Positions 18,046-26,877 of a stretch of 64,000 bases of DNA are shown here, in pieces. The stretch comes from Marinobacter sp. 1-4A (GTDB lineage: Bacteria > Pseudomonadota > Gammaproteobacteria > Pseudomonadales > Oleiphilaceae). Both the position numbers and the translations under genes were made by a program. The notes under the pieces were generated by a model. It was not told where the DNA came from, did no database searches, and saw only the letters and a program-made list of their open reading frames with translations. Position 1 is the stretch's first letter, and each line of letters starts with the position of its first letter. The stretch covers positions 1-64,000 of the forward strand of contig NZ_VCGY01000005.1 in NCBI RefSeq assembly GCF_016597725.1, written 5' to 3'.

Positions 18046-19248
18046 TCAACCGGGTAGTCCATCTGCACGCACACTAACTAAAAACCGTGCATAAGCGATC
18101 ACGTACAGAAAGTACGCAATCAACCACAGCAAAAAAGGCAAGCCAACGCCAGCCAACAAATACATCTCTGGCCACCAGATCGGCACGAGGGTGCGCAGCA
18201 ATGCGGTAAGAAAAAGCGCACCCAGTGCTGGCCAGATAAGCCTTGGCATAGTAAGCGAACGCCCCGTATGCCGTAGCCCGGCAATGCAGAATACAGCCAG
18301 AATAGCGGTGCCAGCCGCGCCAACAGAAAGTGCATGACGGCCAGCATAGCCCGGCAAGCTATCTACCAATGCGCTGATACCCACTAGAAACAAGCCAGCA
18401 ATCATCCATAGGTAAGCCGTTGTCAGTAGTAACAAATATAATTTGCCCATGGCCTTACCCCATGGCCACTCGCTCAACCTGCCTGCCTGAGCGGCTGCGG
18501 CTGCCAGCGCAATCCAGCCGGTAACTGGGTGCCCCGGTGCAAGCATATCGGCCACTACGTAAACGATAAGGGCAACAATTGCTAGATACTCACGGGCAGG
18601 TGTCAGACGCACTGGGCCAGTTTCCCCGACCTCCGTTCTTGCGGCCATCGCGACCACCCGCACTATGCGTGACGCTGTCAGCGCGATCAAAACAAGCAAT
18701 ACATTTACCGCAGTGTTAAGAGCAGCTTGAGGCGATAACAACGCTAATTCTGGCCAAAGCCAGCCTAAATAGAACAGTCCCTGAATTAGGACAAATGCCA
18801 GCAATACAACACCTATACTTAGGTGTTTACGCCCTGTTGCAGATAGCAAAGCTGGCATTGCCCAGAAAATTACGGAAAGTGGAAAAGCAATATTTAATGC
18901 TGCAATCAAGACTCCCGGTAGGCTTGCTGACAACCAAAATGCCAGCCTGCCCAGAAGCCATAAAACAACCAGAGCAGCAAGCGCTTTACCTTGAACATGT
19001 GGTACGCCCGCCCAGGATGGAATAGAGGTTAATAAAAAGCCCACCAACGCAGCGCTGGCAAACCCGAACAGCATTTCATGGCCATGCCAAAGGATAGGCA
19101 TCATCGCCATGGGCAAGGTAAATTGTTGAAGCAGCGCACCTACCCACGGAACCAATGCAAACGGAGCGTAAAGAGCCGCCAACAAAAAGAATGGCCGAAA
19201 CCCATAGGCAAGCCAAGGGCTTTGAAAGCCTGCTATTACAGTCTTCAT
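18046..19248 (-). CDS. NnrS family membrane protein
   Basis: 400 residues with about 12 hydrophobic segments. The N-terminal RPFFLLAALYA and the histidine-bearing WHGHEMLFGFA motif are typical of NnrS, a haem- and copper-containing inner-membrane protein linked to nitric-oxide and denitrification responses in other bacteria. A later PVRLTPAREYL and the histidine ALSVGAAG region also fit. It is the last gene of a four-gene minus-strand operon with a NitT/TauT-type ABC transporter, overlapping the binding-protein gene by four bases (ATGA). No denitrification genes are in view, so a role in metal or haem handling rather than NO defence is possible. Confidence 0.88.
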   Translation of the reverse strand: MKTVIAGFQSPWLAYGFRPFFLLAALYAPFALVPWVGALLQQFTLPMAMMPILWHGHEMLFGFASAALVGFLLTSIPSWAGVPHVQGKALAALVVLWLLGRLAFWLSASLPGVLIAALNIAFPLSVIFWAMPALLSATGRKHLSIGVVLLAFVLIQGLFYLGWLWPELALLSPQAALNTAVNVLLVLIALTASRIVRVVAMAARTEVGETGPVRLTPAREYLAIVALIVYVVADMLAPGHPVTGWIALAAAAAQAGRLSEWPWGKAMGKLYLLLLTTAYLWMIAGLFLVGISALVDSLPGYAGRHALSVGAAGTAILAVFCIAGLRHTGRSLTMPRLIWPALGALFLTALLRTLVPIWWPEMYLLAGVGLPFLLWLIAYFLYVIAYARFLVSVRADGLPG

Positions 19249-20270
19249 ACTTTGCCTTCAGCTTTTGTAGCTGTCTCCGGAAGATAGAAATCATTGTCGG
19301 GCAGTTTGCCGCCGATAAATCCGCTGGAGAGGTCTGTAAGCGCAGTAAAGAACGACTCAAGCTGCGGTCGAGACTCTGCAGCAGAGGCCATCCGAATTTG
19401 AGTTCGAGGTATTGCGCCTTCAAACACCTTGTTAGATAAGGGGGAATTTTGGCTCCCAACCACGGCCGCGTCATTAGGCTTAGCTGCCACCCAGTCCACT
19501 GCGCGTCTGATGGCACCTTGTATTACCGCAACCTGTTCTGGACATTGATCCAGAAGCTCTCGGCGACAAACAACTCCGGCTTGCGGCAGACCCTTTATTT
19601 CACCAGTAAGTCGCGCCCATTCTTCTTGTAAATCCAGCTCCGTCGGTAACTGGCCAAACTGTGCCGCTTGCAACCGAGTAGCTGTGCGCATGGGTTCAGG
19701 TAAAACGGCTGCATCGAGGCGTTGGGCAACAAACATTTGTACGGTTTCGAAAGGGCTCGACTGGTAGCTTACTTTAAGATCCCGACCTACTTCCAAACCC
19801 GCTTTCCCGAGAAGATACCGAAATACCAGATCTGGCATGTCGCCACGCCAAGGCACACCCACATGGCGACCGGCAAGATCCTTCACGGATTGCAAGGGGC
19901 CCTTCTCTTTCAACCCGAGCATACCGAGAGTACCCCATACATTTACATTCATTAGTACAAGGGGAACACCACGGTTATAGAGGTTAGCGGCCACATTCGT
20001 GGGTGTCGCGGTAAGCATCACCTCTGCTCTGGCTAACCAGGCACGAAGTTGGTCGGGGTCCTTCCACGCCTTCAACTCCCGTTTTGGAATCAGCTCTTGC
20101 ACGGCGGGGTCTTCCAGCGCTCTCGCCAGAATCACCTGTGGAATGCCGTAGGGTGTTGCTGCGACAAGCTGACCGGATGCCTGCGCAATGGCACGCTGGA
20201 AAGGCAAAGCCGTTAATAGCGTCGCGCTGGCTGTCAATTTCAGTAAATCACGACGATTTAACGGATTCAT
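19245..20270 (-). CDS. ABC transporter substrate-binding protein (NitT/TauT/SsuA type)
   Basis: 341 residues. A twin-arginine-like signal (NRRDLLKL followed by a hydrophobic stretch ending ALPFQRAIAQA) directs export, probably folded. The mature part has the two-lobe layout of periplasmic proteins for nitrate, sulfonate and pyrimidine precursors (VKDLAGRHVGVPW, DAAVLPEPM). The ligand is unknown. It overlaps the ATPase gene (20267) and the NnrS gene by four bases each, so all are coupled. The divergent TonB-dependent receptor and Fur-like sites upstream of the operon suggest the ligand may be a metal chelate or a cofactor that crosses the outer membrane actively. Confidence 0.87.
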   Translation of the reverse strand: MNPLNRRDLLKLTASATLLTALPFQRAIAQASGQLVAATPYGIPQVILARALEDPAVQELIPKRELKAWKDPDQLRAWLARAEVMLTATPTNVAANLYNRGVPLVLMNVNVWGTLGMLGLKEKGPLQSVKDLAGRHVGVPWRGDMPDLVFRYLLGKAGLEVGRDLKVSYQSSPFETVQMFVAQRLDAAVLPEPMRTATRLQAAQFGQLPTELDLQEEWARLTGEIKGLPQAGVVCRRELLDQCPEQVAVIQGAIRRAVDWVAAKPNDAAVVGSQNSPLSNKVFEGAIPRTQIRMASAAESRPQLESFFTALTDLSSGFIGGKLPDNDFYLPETATKAEGKV

Positions 20271-21007
20271 GTTACCTCCGATTGGGTTTTATAGAGGAAA
20301 CTCTCACTAACCACAGGCTGCCTCAACAAATGAGCTGCAGCTTCATAGAGCCAGGACTGAGTCCTGCTCGCAAATGGCTCATCTACCCGATGCTCGTGAA
20401 CTATATGACCAGGGGAACCCGAAATGACGACAACACGGTGAGCCAATCGCAGGGCTTCGGTTAAATCATGAGTCACCAACAAACTGGCAATACCACGATC
20501 AACCACAAGACGTTGTACCAACTCCTGGGCTTCACTTCGCAGCCCGACATCCAAAGCACTGAACGGCTCATCCAGCAGTAGCAGATCAGCCCCTACAGCC
20601 AGCGCCCGGGCTAACGCAACCCTCTGCTGCATACCGCCGGAGAGTTCGTGAGGGAATAATGTGTACTTGTCTGCAAGACCGACTGAATCTGCCAACTCCC
20701 GTGCTATCGCCAGACGCTCTTTTCGTGGGGCACCTCTGGCTTTCAGGCCCAGTGCAATATTGTCCAACATGGGCCGCCAGGGTAGCAGTCGCGGTTCCTG
20801 AAATACTGCGGCCGTGCAGGCAAAACGGTTTTCCACTGAGCCACCGGAAATATCGACTAGCCCGGCTGCCAGCCTCAGTAAACTGGTTTTACCGCACCCC
20901 GAAGGGCCGACGACACAAACTGACTCACCTGGCTGTACACTAAAGTTGATGGCCTCAAGGATTCTATTCGGCCCAAGCTGCAATGAAGCATTTCGAAGTT
21001 CCATCAT
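20267..21007 (-). CDS. ABC transporter ATP-binding protein (NitT/TauT type)
   Basis: 246 residues from the ATG at 21007, which overlaps the permease stop; the frame extends ten codons further inside the permease gene. Walker A GPSGCGKTSL, signature LSGGMQQRVALARAL, Walker B LLLLDEPFSALD and the switch histidine in LLVTHDLTEAL are all intact. It drives uptake through the permease encoded just upstream with the binding protein encoded downstream. The fold and order match SsuB/TauB/NrtD importers. Coupling overlaps on both sides show a single operon. Confidence 0.92.
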   Translation of the reverse strand: MMELRNASLQLGPNRILEAINFSVQPGESVCVVGPSGCGKTSLLRLAAGLVDISGGSVENRFACTAAVFQEPRLLPWRPMLDNIALGLKARGAPRKERLAIARELADSVGLADKYTLFPHELSGGMQQRVALARALAVGADLLLLDEPFSALDVGLRSEAQELVQRLVVDRGIASLLVTHDLTEALRLAHRVVVISGSPGHIVHEHRVDEPFASRTQSWLYEAAAHLLRQPVVSESFLYKTQSEVT

Positions 21008-21786
21008 GATTTTGCCTGCGAGACGCTCTGGCGCCATGGTTCCATTTTCTTTTGTAGCGGTCGCAAAAAGCCATGCTCAGCAATCAATAAGAGTGCCACT
21101 ACAACCAAAATCCAGCCCATGGCGCCCGCTGTATCAAGATTCACCCGAGCCATTGCTAAGCCAGCGCCCACACCGTTTTCTGTGGCGAACAATTCCGCCA
21201 TGACTGTCACCTTCCAAGCCACGCCCAGCGCCGTAATCAACGCCGGAAACACATACGAAACGATATGGGGCAGATAGAAATCCCACAAACGCATCCAGAC
21301 AGGAACACGAAATACATCGCCCATCTCCTGTAACCGTTTATCAAGAGTAAGCGCCCCGATCTGCGCACCGGCAAAAGTAACGGGCAAGGTTGTTGCGGCA
21401 ACCGTGTAGATAGCTGCCATCGACCCACTCCCAAACCACAAAATAGCTAGCACAATCCAGGCGATCGGAGGAATGCCCAATAGAACGGTTGATACCGGCT
21501 CCAGCGCTCGCCCAAGTGTGCGGGACAGGCCAGCCAACAAACCCAATATCAAGCCAGCTAACGATGCCAAAGCAAACCCAACCATTGCTCGCCAGGTTGT
21601 GGCCCAGACCGCACTCAAAAGCTCACCCTGGTGCCAAAAACCCTGTATAGAAAGAAGTGCATCTCTCGGCCCCGGTAGTAAAAAGCTACCGTAGTTCAAG
21701 CTCCCCCACTCCCATAAGGCCACAAACAACAACATACCGGTAAGGCTGCCACCCCAACTCAGACCGGTTCGGATCAGACGACTCAT
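21004..21786 (-). CDS. ABC transporter permease (NitT/TauT type)
   Basis: 260 residues with about six membrane segments. The cytoplasmic coupling motif is GDVFRVPVWMRLWDFYLPHIVSYVFPALITALGVAW split over two helices (the EAA-type loop), as in SsuC/TauC. It is the first gene of the four-gene operon. Its start at 21786 faces the TonB-dependent receptor gene across a 148-base gap with Fur-like sites. It probably forms a homodimer in the inner membrane, since a single permease gene is present. Confidence 0.92.
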   Translation of the reverse strand: MSRLIRTGLSWGGSLTGMLLFVALWEWGSLNYGSFLLPGPRDALLSIQGFWHQGELLSAVWATTWRAMVGFALASLAGLILGLLAGLSRTLGRALEPVSTVLLGIPPIAWIVLAILWFGSGSMAAIYTVAATTLPVTFAGAQIGALTLDKRLQEMGDVFRVPVWMRLWDFYLPHIVSYVFPALITALGVAWKVTVMAELFATENGVGAGLAMARVNLDTAGAMGWILVVVALLLIAEHGFLRPLQKKMEPWRQSVSQAKS

Positions 21787-21852
21787 AGTTCAACGCTCTT
21801 TGATCAAGAGATTAGGGTAAACGTTACTTTCCCATGATTACTTGATAAAGCT

Positions 21853-21904
21853 CAAATGATATTCATTTGCACTTAGATTATTATTGATAATGATTTGTAT
21901 TTGC
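21853..21904. promoter_or_regulatory. Fur-like binding sites between the ABC operon and the TonB receptor gene
   Basis: A perfect 7-3-7 palindrome CAAATGA-TAT-TCATTTG occupies 21853-21869. A second site, GATAATGATTTGTATTTGC at 21886-21904, matches the 19-base Fur consensus at 13 positions, including the first nine. They lie 31 to 82 bases before the receptor start and 67 or more bases before the divergent permease start, so one Fur region could repress both by iron. Confidence 0.6.
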
Positions 21905-21934
21905 GCATAAACCCATATCACGTCCGGAGTTTTC

Positions 21935-24001
21935 ATGACCCGCAATCGATTGAGCATTGCCATTGCTTTCGTGTCCGCCACCACGACCTTTGCAACCCCT
22001 GCATCCGCACAGCCCAAACACCTAGATGAACTCGTCATCACGGCGAAGGGTTATGAATCCGACACTCTAGAAACGGCCAGTGCGATAGAAAAACTGGCAG
22101 CTAGTGAATCAGCAGCAGCGAAAACCGCTGGAGATCTATTCAGAGGCAAACCAGGTCTCGCCGTTCAGGGCGACGGTGGCGCCTGGGGCGGCAACCCGGT
22201 CATACGTGGGTTAAAAAAAGAAAGCGTTGTTATGCTGGTAGACGGCGTACGACTTAATTCGGCACAACCTCAAGGTGCCATTGCGTCTCTTGCCGCCATG
22301 AGCCTTCTAGATAGTGTAGAGGTAGTGAAAGGGCCCGGCTCTGTGTTGCACGGAACAGGGGCTCTAGGTGGCGCGATCAATCTACGCACTCCTGAAGCTG
22401 AGTTTTCAGAGACTGCTGAGGTCCATGGGCGCCTCTCTGGTAGCACGGGAACGGTAGACAGCAGCCTTGCTGGCGGAGCCCTAGTTAAACTCTCAAGCAA
22501 AGATCATGGTCTGGTTCTCGGGGCAGCCGTTAAAGATGTAGACGACTACGAAACCCCGGCCGGTAATGTCGATAAAAGCGGTTACCGCTCGGAGTCCTTT
22601 CTCGCCAAGTACGCCTATAGGCTCAGCAATGATCAAAAGCTAACCCTGAACCTGCAAAAACATGAGGATCGCGATGTCTGGTACCCCGGCTCGGCAAAAA
22701 CGGGTCCTGGCGGTAGTGGCACACTCATAATTCACTCCCCCAAACAGACCAGAACCCTGACTGAGCTGGGCTACGAAGGCTCGATCGGACCAGGAACACT
22801 TAAAGCCAGCATTTATCAACAGAATGTTGATCGGCAGATAAGAGCATTCTGGGATTTCAAAGACCGGAATCAGGTTTGGAACGACGTCAGCTTCGATACA
22901 GATGGCGCAAAAGCGCAATACAGAATGCCACTCGGCGGTGCCCATTTGGTTACTGTTGGATTGGAGGCTTGGGAGATGACCGCAGACCCTGCACGCTTTA
23001 CCTATAGCCCGCCGATGTCAGACACGGCTGTGTCCAACTCTCCATTTCGAGATGGAGAAATACAAAGCCGGGGTGTGTTTGTGCAAGACGACATAGCAGC
23101 AGGCAACTGGAACATTCAATTCGGTGCCCGATATGACAAAGTTACTGGCGATGCCCGAGTAGTGGGCAACGGCCCGGGCGCGCGAACGACCGGCTTGGAA
23201 AGCAGTGCCGAAACCCTTTCTTGGTCAACCGGCGCTATCTACAACGCGAGTGCTATGGTCAACCCCTTCATCTCATTAGGGACAGCCTACCGAGCCCCGG
23301 ATATGCGGGAACGTTTTGAAGACGCATCCCGTGGCGACGGCTATTTCCACAAAGGGAACCCCCAACTCGACCCGGAAAAATCCACCAGTGCAGAGATTGG
23401 CCTGAAGGGGCGCGGTCGCTTCGGTGAGTATCAGCTTGCGGCGTTTTATACCCGAATTGATGATTACATTGCTGGGCGAGTAACGGGTGCCAACAACCCG
23501 GCCAACAACCTACCTATAAAACAAACGGAAAATCTGGATGAAGTAACAATCTACGGGGCGGAGGCCGGGTTTATTATGCCGTTTGAAGCACTGGTTGCCA
23601 GCGCTCCTTCCGTTGATATCGACGGCAGCCTCACCTGGCTTCGAGGTGAAAACAAACAGGATAATGAGCCGTTATACCAAATGCCAGCGCCGGAATTGAC
23701 ACTGGGTGTAGGCCAACAATCCCGCCCGGGATTCAATTGGCATGGTCAGGTTCGTGCGGTAGCAGAACAGGATAGAACTGCAGATACTTTCTCCAACAAT
23801 ACAGAAACCTCAACGCCCGGCTATGCGACCGTGGATATAACGCTAGGGTGGAACTTTGACTCAATAGGCGATATGAACAAGCTTAAATTCACCTTAGAAG
23901 GCAACAACCTGTTGGACAAACAGTATCGAGCTCACCTTACTGACGGTGACATTCTGTCACCTGGCAGAGGTCTTGTTGCAAGACTTGAGAGTAATTTTTA
24001 A
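21935..24001 (+). CDS. TonB-dependent outer-membrane receptor
   Basis: 688 residues. A signal peptide of about 25 residues (ending ATPASA) is followed by the TonB box region DELVITAKG. The plug domain comes next (about 45-160; GNPVIRGLKKESVVMLVDGVR split, LDSVEVVKGPGS) and then a 22-strand barrel ending in the aromatic terminus LVARLESNF. A YRAP motif, a histidine and then GNPQLDPE echo the FRAP-His-NPDL arrangement of haem/haemoglobin receptors, though siderophore receptors also carry parts of it. It faces a Fur-like region and an ABC importer operon, with which it may share a substrate. A hairpin follows the stop. Confidence 0.93.
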   Translation: MTRNRLSIAIAFVSATTTFATPASAQPKHLDELVITAKGYESDTLETASAIEKLAASESAAAKTAGDLFRGKPGLAVQGDGGAWGGNPVIRGLKKESVVMLVDGVRLNSAQPQGAIASLAAMSLLDSVEVVKGPGSVLHGTGALGGAINLRTPEAEFSETAEVHGRLSGSTGTVDSSLAGGALVKLSSKDHGLVLGAAVKDVDDYETPAGNVDKSGYRSESFLAKYAYRLSNDQKLTLNLQKHEDRDVWYPGSAKTGPGGSGTLIIHSPKQTRTLTELGYEGSIGPGTLKASIYQQNVDRQIRAFWDFKDRNQVWNDVSFDTDGAKAQYRMPLGGAHLVTVGLEAWEMTADPARFTYSPPMSDTAVSNSPFRDGEIQSRGVFVQDDIAAGNWNIQFGARYDKVTGDARVVGNGPGARTTGLESSAETLSWSTGAIYNASAMVNPFISLGTAYRAPDMRERFEDASRGDGYFHKGNPQLDPEKSTSAEIGLKGRGRFGEYQLAAFYTRIDDYIAGRVTGANNPANNLPIKQTENLDEVTIYGAEAGFIMPFEALVASAPSVDIDGSLTWLRGENKQDNEPLYQMPAPELTLGVGQQSRPGFNWHGQVRAVAEQDRTADTFSNNTETSTPGYATVDITLGWNFDSIGDMNKLKFTLEGNNLLDKQYRAHLTDGDILSPGRGLVARLESNF

Positions 24002-24016
24002 CTCAGACAACGCCAA

Positions 24017-24039
24017 AGGGCTCCGAAAGCTGGAGCCCT
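24017..24039. terminator. Hairpin between convergent TonB-receptor and nrdG genes
   Basis: The perfect 8-base stem AGGGCTCC / GGAGCCCT with a 7-base loop sits between the two stop codons. There is no T-run on either side, so it is a likely transcript end or stability hairpin rather than a classical intrinsic terminator. Confidence 0.5.
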
Positions 24040-24042
24040 GAA

Positions 24043-24747
24043 TCACGCCCGCACATCAAACTCCTCTGATACAGCCGCTAACGCATACCGGAGTTTTTCG
24101 ATGTCAGGTGTCGCGATATAGCTATTCCCCAACGTTGGATTCAGCATTTGTGCGGTACGGGCCACTTGTACCGAAAACCGCTTTACCCCTCTGTTTGCCA
24201 ACTCTCTGCTGATACCCAACACTTGCTCAATACTATGCAGAGCGCCATGCCACGTCATCCGGCACTCAAAATTAACCCCTGAGTCCCTCAACACGTCGAT
24301 GGCGGCCCAGCTATCTATACCTGAGCGGCTACAGGTGGTTACGGGTTGGTACCCTGAAGGTAACGCTTTGATGTCCAGACCGACCCAGTCTAGCCATGGC
24401 AATAACGGGCGGAGCGATTTTAGACTGGGCGCTCCCGTGTGAAGCCCGTTTCGAAACCCCATATCCCGGGTTTGCTGCAGAGCGGGTAACAGTGCTTTCT
24501 GAATCGTGGGTTCTCCCCCGCTGAACACCACGGCATCTAGCAACCCTTTGCGCCGCTTTAGGTGGCTACAAACCCTTTGCCACGTGGGTGCGCCATCCAG
24601 CGGCTTCAGCGGAATCAGGTGTGGGTTGTGGCAATAATGGCAACGCCAGGGACAACCCTGTAAAAACAGGGTTGTCGCCAGATGTTGCGGATAATCAACG
24701 GTCGAAAAGGCTGTCATACCGCCTATCACCAGGTTATCCGCAAGCAT
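24043..24747 (-). CDS. nrdG: Anaerobic ribonucleotide reductase activating protein NrdG (radical SAM)
   Basis: 234 residues from the ATG at 24747, which has AAGGAG 7 bases upstream. A longer frame starting at 24900 only overlaps the small gene upstream in another frame. The radical-SAM motif CPWRCHYC gives Cys32, Cys36 and Cys39. SGGEPT follows as the SAM-binding GGE motif. The enzyme cleaves S-adenosylmethionine to place the glycyl radical on NrdD under anoxic conditions. The upstream gene for the glycyl-radical segment ends one base before this ATG and contains its ribosome-binding site, so translation of the two is coupled. Confidence 0.93.
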   Translation of the reverse strand: MLADNLVIGGMTAFSTVDYPQHLATTLFLQGCPWRCHYCHNPHLIPLKPLDGAPTWQRVCSHLKRRKGLLDAVVFSGGEPTIQKALLPALQQTRDMGFRNGLHTGAPSLKSLRPLLPWLDWVGLDIKALPSGYQPVTTCSRSGIDSWAAIDVLRDSGVNFECRMTWHGALHSIEQVLGISRELANRGVKRFSVQVARTAQMLNPTLGNSYIATPDIEKLRYALAAVSEEFDVRA

Positions 24748-24748
24748 A

Positions 24749-24895
24749 TCAACGCTCCTTAAAATGAGTACGTTCATGGTGCTCTGATTGCTTGCCTTTG
24801 TTAAAGGCAGAAACAGGGCGGTGATAGCCCATAACCCGCGTCCATACTTCACAGCGTTGGCGTTGATTTTCGTTGGGTAGCTTTTGGTTTTCCAT
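24749..24895 (-). CDS. Separate glycyl-radical segment of class III ribonucleotide reductase NrdD
   Basis: 48 codons with their own AAAGGAG at a 5-base spacing before the ATG at 24895. The core CEVWTRVMGYHRPVSAFNKG corresponds to the C-terminal radical loop of NrdD, where the pattern R-V-x-G-Y carries the glycyl radical; here this is Gly23. Twenty-five residues follow it, as in phage T4 NrdD (Gly580 of 605, from memory). The preceding 583-residue NrdD ends after its zinc site and lacks this loop, so the enzyme is split into two polypeptides. The stop lies one base before the nrdG start. This gene is too small for most automatic gene finders. Confidence 0.82.
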   Translation of the reverse strand: MENQKLPNENQRQRCEVWTRVMGYHRPVSAFNKGKQSEHHERTHFKER

Positions 24896-24987
24896 AACAT
24901 CTCCTTTGCATTTGCTTCTTGAGGAAATCCGGTAGGTCGCTTTGTTCGCAGTTACCCACCGTCAATATCGGAGCGGTGCTCCGAAAT

Positions 24988-26739
24988 TCAGGCAATCGCT
25001 GCAGCAGCCATTTGCGTATTCTGGCCCGTCATCAGCAACTCATCACATTTGGGGCAGAACTCGTGCTCGCCGTTGAGATAGCCATGTACAGGGCAAATGG
25101 AGAAGGTGGGCGTTACCGTGATATACGGCAGTCGATAGTTTTCCAGAACACGCTTGACAAACCGGCCACAGGTGGCCGCATCGCTGATGCGTTCACGCAT
25201 ATAGAGGTGTAACACCGTGCCGCCCGTGTAACGTGTTTGCAACTCATCCTGCAGATCCAGCGTTTCAAAAGGGTCATCAGTAAAACCTACGGGCAGCTGA
25301 CTGGAATTGGTGTAATAAGGTGCATCATGCGTTCCCGCCTGCAGAATGCTTGGAAAGCGTTTTTGGTCTTCCTTGGCAAACCGATAGGTGGTGCCTTCTG
25401 CCGGGGTTGCTTCAAGGTTATAAAGGTTGCCGGTCTGTTCCTGAAACTCCTTCATTCGATCCCGAACATGATCCAACAACCCCAGCGCAAACGCTCTGCC
25501 CCACTCGGTAGCAATATCTTCGCGATCGTCCGAATAATTTCGGATCATTTCATTTAGCCCATTCACGCCAATGGTAGAAAAATGGTTTCGCAGAGTACCC
25601 AAATAACGTTGGCTATAGGGCAGCAGCCCGTCGGCCATGTGTCGGCTTATTATTTCTCGCTTTACTTCCAGACTATCCCGTGCCAACTCCATCAGTTCAT
25701 CTAATCGAGCATATAGCGCCTGCTTGCGGCCTTTGTATAAATACCCCAGCCGGGCACAATTAATCGTTACCACGCCAAGAGAACCGGTTTGTTCTGCAGA
25801 GCCGAACAAGCCATTGCCGCGTTTTAGCAGTTCTCTCAGGTCCAGTTGTAAACGGCAACACATGGATCGCACCATGCTGGGTTCCAGGTCTGAATTGAGG
25901 AAATTTTGAAAGTAAGGCAGGCCATACCGCGCTGTCATTTCAAACAGGCGCTGGGCATTTTCAGATTCCCAATCAAAATCCCGAGTAATGTTGTAGGTAG
26001 GAATCGGGAAAGTGAATACCCGATTTTTACTGTCTCCAGCAGCCATCACCTCAATGTAGGCTCGGTTGATCAGATCCATTTCTAACTGCAGATCACCGTA
26101 GCTAAAAGGCATCTCTTCACCGGCGATGACCGGTATCTGTTCTCGTAGATCCTCCGGGCAAACCCAATCAAAGGTGATGTTGGTAAAGGGCGTTTGGGTG
26201 CCCCAGCGTGAAGGCACGTTGAGGTTGTAAACAAACTCTTGGATGCACTGGCGTACTGTTTCGTAATCCAGATTATCCTTGCGGATAAAAGGTGCCAAGT
26301 AGGTATCGAAAGAGCTGAAGGCTTGAGCTCCGGCCCATTCGTTTTGCAGCGTACCCAAGAAGTTTACCATCTGGCCGATGGCGCTCGATAAGTGCTTCGG
26401 GGGTGCTGACTCCACCTTACCGGGCACGCCGTTAAGGCCTTCATGCAATAAGGTACGCAGCGACCAACCAGCACAGTAGCCACTCAACATATCTAGATCG
26501 TGTATATGAAGGTCTGCCTCACGGTGCGCCTGTCCGATGGTTTGTGTATAGACATCATTAAGCCAATAGTTGGCGATGACTTTTCCGGCAGTGTTCAGAA
26601 TCAGGCCACCCAGAGAGTAGCCCTGATTAGCATTGGCATTGACTCGCCAATCGCTTCGCTGAAGATATTCGCTGACGGTTGCCGAGATATCCAGTAACGA
26701 AGGTTCAACTGGCTCGGGAATTGCGGGGAAAGCTGGCAT
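24988..26739 (-). CDS. nrdD: Anaerobic ribonucleoside-triphosphate reductase, large part (lacks the glycyl-radical loop)
   Basis: 583 residues. Conserved elements of class III reductase are SGYCAGWSL (Cys89, like Cys79 of T4), RSMCCRLQLDLREL (Cys294/295, the thiyl-radical finger loop), GSLGVVTINCARLG and a zinc site near the C-terminus (Cys549, His552, Cys562, Cys565). Reduction of ribonucleoside triphosphates under anoxia needs a glycyl radical, but the sequence stops 18 residues after the zinc site without the R-V-x-G-Y motif. That motif is encoded by the next gene downstream (24749-24895). A small hairpin (24969-24983) follows the stop. AGGAG precedes the ATG at 26739. Expression is placed under a cobalamin riboswitch and NrdR-like boxes. 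Confidence 0.93.
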   Translation of the reverse strand: MPAFPAIPEPVEPSLLDISATVSEYLQRSDWRVNANANQGYSLGGLILNTAGKVIANYWLNDVYTQTIGQAHREADLHIHDLDMLSGYCAGWSLRTLLHEGLNGVPGKVESAPPKHLSSAIGQMVNFLGTLQNEWAGAQAFSSFDTYLAPFIRKDNLDYETVRQCIQEFVYNLNVPSRWGTQTPFTNITFDWVCPEDLREQIPVIAGEEMPFSYGDLQLEMDLINRAYIEVMAAGDSKNRVFTFPIPTYNITRDFDWESENAQRLFEMTARYGLPYFQNFLNSDLEPSMVRSMCCRLQLDLRELLKRGNGLFGSAEQTGSLGVVTINCARLGYLYKGRKQALYARLDELMELARDSLEVKREIISRHMADGLLPYSQRYLGTLRNHFSTIGVNGLNEMIRNYSDDREDIATEWGRAFALGLLDHVRDRMKEFQEQTGNLYNLEATPAEGTTYRFAKEDQKRFPSILQAGTHDAPYYTNSSQLPVGFTDDPFETLDLQDELQTRYTGGTVLHLYMRERISDAATCGRFVKRVLENYRLPYITVTPTFSICPVHGYLNGEHEFCPKCDELLMTGQNTQMAAAAIA

Positions 26740-26877
26740 GTTACGACTCCTGGTATCGCGTCAGGTATATTCCCTTCGCATACACAGGAGGCCGTTCACA
26801 TAGGGTTATCCAACGGATAGTTGCCCCGTGCAATTTGCCAACTGTTTACCCTGAGTCGCGAAGGTGCAGTGTTGAGT

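Noticed and set aside
21781..21830. An FNR-type site near the ABC operon start (TTGATCAAGAG)
   Set aside because: The spacing does not fit TTGAT-N4-ATCAA; only a chance partial palindrome.
24748..24900. Longer reading frame for nrdG starting at 24900
   Set aside because: The extra 51 codons overlap in another frame the 48-codon gene with its own ribosome-binding site and NrdD-like sequence; the ATG at 24747 has a good ribosome-binding site and a normal NrdG N-terminus.
24896..24990. A frameshift as the cause of the split NrdD
   Set aside because: The two parts are separated by about 90 bases containing a hairpin and a new ribosome-binding site, and NrdD-like sequence does not continue in any frame across the gap.
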